DNA of 64,000 bases from Labilithrix sp. (GTDB lineage Bacteria > Myxococcota_A > Polyangia > Polyangiales > Polyangiaceae), in the NCBI GenBank assembly GCA_019637225.1, contig JAHBWC010000001.1, forward strand, positions 1 to 64,000, read 5' to 3'. Under the pieces are notes generated by a model. It had not been told where the DNA came from. It did not search any database and saw only the letters and a program-made list of their open reading frames with translations. Below are positions 61,762 through 64,000 of this stretch, in pieces (the first letter of the stretch is position 1; each line of letters begins with the position of its first letter). Both the position numbers and the translations under genes were made by a program.

Positions 61762-62477
61762 GCGATCGCATCGTTCTCCTAGCTCGCCATCGTGAGTTCG
61801 AGCCCGCGTCTCTCGGAAGCGTCATTGTCGATCTCGACTCCCGCGCCGTCGTCGAGAACGGCGGGCTCGTAACGAGCATGCTCGATCGGTCGGGCAACGG
61901 ATTCCACGCGACGGCTCCGCCCGGCGTCGAGCCTCTCTACCAGGCGAGCCACTTCGACTACCTCGGTCTCCCCGCCGTTCGCTTCCCCGCGAACGAGACG
62001 AAGTTCCTCGTAACGAGCAACGAGCTCTCCTTCATGGTCGGGGCGAATCCCGTGACCGTGTTCCTCGTTGGCCACGTCGATGAGGCAACGTCGAACAACC
62101 GCTACTTCCTCAACTCGGCGGGTGGCCCAGCGTTCTGCATCTACGCCAGTAGTGCGACGGGATGGGGACAGTACGCGACGGGCTTCGTCGTGACGAGTCG
62201 GTCCGCACAGGTTCCGTCCGTCGTGTGCGCCGTATTCAACGGGAGCGCCTCGATCCTCTACGCGAACTCCAAGACGAGCGTGTCGACGGCGGCCGTCGGC
62301 GCCCACAACCTGATCACGGGTCTCTTCCTCGGGAACTGGACCGTTCCCGACGTCTTCTCGAGCGCGGCCGGACCGATCCTCCGATGTCTGGTCTACGCCG
62401 GCGCGCTCTCTCAGGGCGACATTGAGGCGGGACTCGAAGGCTTGGGCGCGCTCTACGGGATCACGATCGCGCCGTAG
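61758..62477 (+). CDS. Concanavalin/LamG-like tail protein
   Basis: 239 residues. SVIVDLDSRAVVENGGLVTS and MLDRSGNGFHATAPPGVEPL, then GLPAVRFPANETKFLVTSNE and PVTVFLVGHVDEATSNNRYF, ending IEAGLEGLGALYGI: the D-x-SGNG and strand pattern of a LamG/ConA-like lectin domain often found in phage carbohydrate-binding proteins. It may bind host polysaccharide. Followed by ~160 bp without a gene. Confidence 0.7.
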   Translation: MSDRIVLLARHREFEPASLGSVIVDLDSRAVVENGGLVTSMLDRSGNGFHATAPPGVEPLYQASHFDYLGLPAVRFPANETKFLVTSNELSFMVGANPVTVFLVGHVDEATSNNRYFLNSAGGPAFCIYASSATGWGQYATGFVVTSRSAQVPSVVCAVFNGSASILYANSKTSVSTAAVGAHNLITGLFLGNWTVPDVFSSAAGPILRCLVYAGALSQGDIEAGLEGLGALYGITIAP

Positions 62478-62639
62478 GCGAAGCGGTCCCGACAGCGCCG
62501 ACGCGCCACCGCTGAGCCTCGCGCTCATGCGGCGAGGTCGCGCGCCAACTCGCTGACCGCCTCGAGCGGTCGCGAACGCAACTCGCGCGGACGTGCCGCG
62601 CCAGCGCCGTCGTGTGCGGCGAGACGAAGGAGAAGCATC

Positions 62640-63056
62640 ATGAAGTTCAGTCCCTGGCAACTCGTCGCCGTGCTCGCGATCCTGTTCGCGGCGATCATCC
62701 TCGCCCACGTCTTCACGCCGGGCGCGGCCGCAACGATCGTGTCGATGGCGACGACCGTGTTCGCCGCGCTCTTCGTGCATCGAGACGGCGGCGGGCCTCC
62801 TCCTCCGGCGGGTCCTGGCGGTCCGGCGCTCAAGGTGCTGAACGGCGGACTCGCCGCCGTTGCTCTCGCCGCCGTTCTCGTGGGATGCGGTCCGTCGTTC
62901 TCGGAGATCGAAACCGCGATCGCCGGTGATGCCGTCTCCGAGAAGCTCGCGAAGTGTCGTGACGAGGCGCGCACCGCTTACTACGCCGAGAAGAAGTCGA
63001 AGGACGATGCGCTCGCCCGCTACGAGTCGTGCAAGCAGCGCGAGGGGCTCCAGTGA
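62640..63056 (+). CDS. Putative holin/spanin-type lysis protein
   Basis: 138 residues. N-terminal hydrophobic segments PWQLVAVLAILFAAIILAHV and ATIVSMATTVFAALFVH look like a class II holin hairpin. After a Gly/Pro linker comes a second signal with lipobox, LAAVALAAVLVGCGPSFSEI, then a charged helix (ARTAYYAEKKSKDDALARYE). The latter could be an o-spanin-like lipoprotein with an alternative GTG start at 62835. Whether this is a fusion or two products is not resolved. AAGGAG lies 8 nt before the ATG. Confidence 0.6.
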   Translation: MKFSPWQLVAVLAILFAAIILAHVFTPGAAATIVSMATTVFAALFVHRDGGGPPPPAGPGGPALKVLNGGLAAVALAAVLVGCGPSFSEIETAIAGDAVSEKLAKCRDEARTAYYAEKKSKDDALARYESCKQREGLQ

Positions 63057-63256
63057 GCACCGCCGAGTCGTTCTTGCTCGAGACGGGGAAGTTCCTGCTC
63101 GCGAACCACGACATCGTCGAGGACGTCGCTCGCGCGCTCGCCGCAGGGACGCCCAAGGAAGCGATTCGGGCCGCCATTCGCGGCGCGATGATCAAGGTCA
63201 GCGACGACGCGCTCCGCGAAGAGCTCGAAGCCGCGGAGGGGAGGAAGACGTCGTGA
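63053..63256 (+). CDS. Small lysis-cassette protein, unknown
   Basis: 67 residues from GTG 63053 overlapping the previous stop. Helical: AESFLLETGKFLLANHDIVE, then DVARALAAGTPKEAIRAAIR and a terminal DDALREELEAAEGRK. Position between holin/spanin-like gene and endolysin suggests a lysis accessory; no motif supports a specific role. Confidence 0.55.
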   Translation: MSTAESFLLETGKFLLANHDIVEDVARALAAGTPKEAIRAAIRGAMIKVSDDALREELEAAEGRKTS

Positions 63257-64000
63257 GGGCCGAGCCGGCGAGGGTCGGCGCGCGCGGCGTCGACTCGTAC
63301 CCGTACTCGCTTGGAGGGACGGCCGCCCAGGCGCGCCGTCTCAAGTCATCCGGGATCGACTTCGTCGTCCTGTATCTCGGCGTCACGTCGCCGGCGACGC
63401 TGCGGCACGTCCTCGACGCCGGCCTCGCGTTCATGCCCGTGACGCTCGCGGGCCGGTACGACGGCCCGGCCGCCGTCGCGCAGTGCAAGGCGCTCTCTCT
63501 GCCGGCGGGCTGCACCGTGTGGCTCGACCTCGAAGGGATGACGGCGTATCGAACGCCGGCCACCGAGCTCATCGCGAAGATCAACGCGTGGGCCGACGCC
63601 GTTGCGAACGCGGGCTATCAGCCGGGGCTCTACATCGGCTCGCCGCAGCCGTTGACCGGCAAGGAGCTCTACGCTTTGAAGGTCGTGCGCTACTGGAAGG
63701 CGCCGGCACGCGTCGTCGATCGCTTCGGCGAGCTCGGCGAACCGAACTGCGGCTACTGCATGTACCAGCTCTGGCCGGAGATCCACTGGCCGAGCAACGA
63801 TGACCCGAACCGCGTCTGGGTCGACGTCGACTTCATTCAGCAGGACTACAAGGGGCGTGTTCCCTCGTGGGTCGTCGCGTCGCCCGACGGCATCGACCTG
63901 AGCACCGTGCGCGGCGTGCAGACACGACTGAAAGAGCTCGGCTTCGATCCTGGGTCAATCGACGGAGTCGTTGGCCCGAAGACGCGAGCCGCGCTCGTTG
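63253..64000 (+). CDS. Endolysin: DUF1906/GH25-like domain plus peptidoglycan-binding domain, 5' part
   Basis: The frame opens at GTG 63253 (GTGA overlap) and runs off the right edge. GVDSYPYSLGGTAAQARRLK, then FVVLYLGVTSPATLRHVLDA, CTVWLDLEGMTAYRTPATEL and GYQPGLYIGSPQPLTG with YQLWPEIHWPSNDDPNRVWV define a glycoside-hydrolase-like (DUF1906) TIM barrel. From ~220 a PG_binding_1 domain starts (VRGVQTRLKELGFDPGSIDG, then VVGPKTRAALV). Cell-wall degradation at lysis. Overlaps the preceding small gene. Confidence 0.82.
   Translation, partial: MRAEPARVGARGVDSYPYSLGGTAAQARRLKSSGIDFVVLYLGVTSPATLRHVLDAGLAFMPVTLAGRYDGPAAVAQCKALSLPAGCTVWLDLEGMTAYRTPATELIAKINAWADAVANAGYQPGLYIGSPQPLTGKELYALKVVRYWKAPARVVDRFGELGEPNCGYCMYQLWPEIHWPSNDDPNRVWVDVDFIQQDYKGRVPSWVVASPDGIDLSTVRGVQTRLKELGFDPGSIDGVVGPKTRAALV

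Overview
The window is high-GC (roughly 70%) DNA from what is most likely a Myxococcota bacterium (Polyangia/Sorangium-like). This is inferred from the GC content, several lipoproteins with Asp/Gly/Ala/Pro-rich linkers, a stand-alone AgmX/PglI-type C-terminal domain lipoprotein, and very long Pro/Ala-rich HEAT-repeat proteins. Species is not claimed.

Left part (1-18676) is ordinary chromosome. It carries a riboflavin/nusB operon on the minus strand (ribE, a RibBX-type ribBA, ribH, nusB, an M17-N-like gene), preceded by a NUDIX gene and a partial helix-turn-helix gene. Next come ppa, hemB with two lipoprotein genes, an EtfB-lysine-methyltransferase-like gene, two more lipoproteins, a fused cobA-hemD, a large MshEN/HEAT protein, a conserved hypothetical and aceK. 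Two genes here have their 3' ends tandemly duplicated just downstream of the stop.

At 18677-18750 lies an initiator tRNA-fMet. From there to the right edge (about 45 kb, right end not reached) is a prophage integrated into the 3' half of this tRNA. The C-terminus of its large serine integrase is encoded by the antisense strand of the tRNA. The early/replication half (18.7-36.8 kb, minus strand) holds the integrase, small coiled-coil proteins, a phage sigma-70 factor, a family-A DNA polymerase with 3'-5' exonuclease, and a metallophosphoesterase. It also holds an HExxH protein, a dATP/dGTP diphosphohydrolase-like protein, an HD phosphohydrolase, a DEAD/SNF2-type helicase, an XF1762-like acyltransferase-fold protein and a reduced C5-methyltransferase-like protein. 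The rest of this half is a PP-loop/PAPS-reductase-like protein, a DNA methyltransferase, a PD-(D/E)XK nuclease and two ParB-type proteins. Divergently (36.9-41.9 kb, plus) come a PrimPol-helicase, an iteron-like cluster of GGGGAC repeats, a RuvC-like resolvase, a small HTH protein, and two secreted lipoprotein proteases (trypsin-like and matrixin-like).

The late half (42.1 kb to the end, plus) is a Mu-like head module (small and large terminase, DUF935-type portal, Mu I-type protease/scaffold, decoration protein, gpT-type capsid). It is followed by a contractile-tail module (sheath, tube, frameshifting assembly chaperone, tape measure, baseplate), four fibre/adhesin-type genes including a tandem paralogous pair, and a lysis cassette ending in a truncated DUF1906 plus peptidoglycan-binding endolysin. 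The virion is therefore predicted to be a myovirus-type particle.

The most novel signal is a strictly spaced bipartite element, YTGGCN-17 bp-GCATATG, found at every CATATG I located (five). In four cases it ends exactly 5 nt before the start codon of an early gene (HD hydrolase, ParB-like, PrimPol, RuvC-like). The fifth lies inside the polymerase gene upstream of the sigma gene. I propose it as a phage promoter family giving nearly leaderless mRNAs, possibly read by the phage sigma factor.
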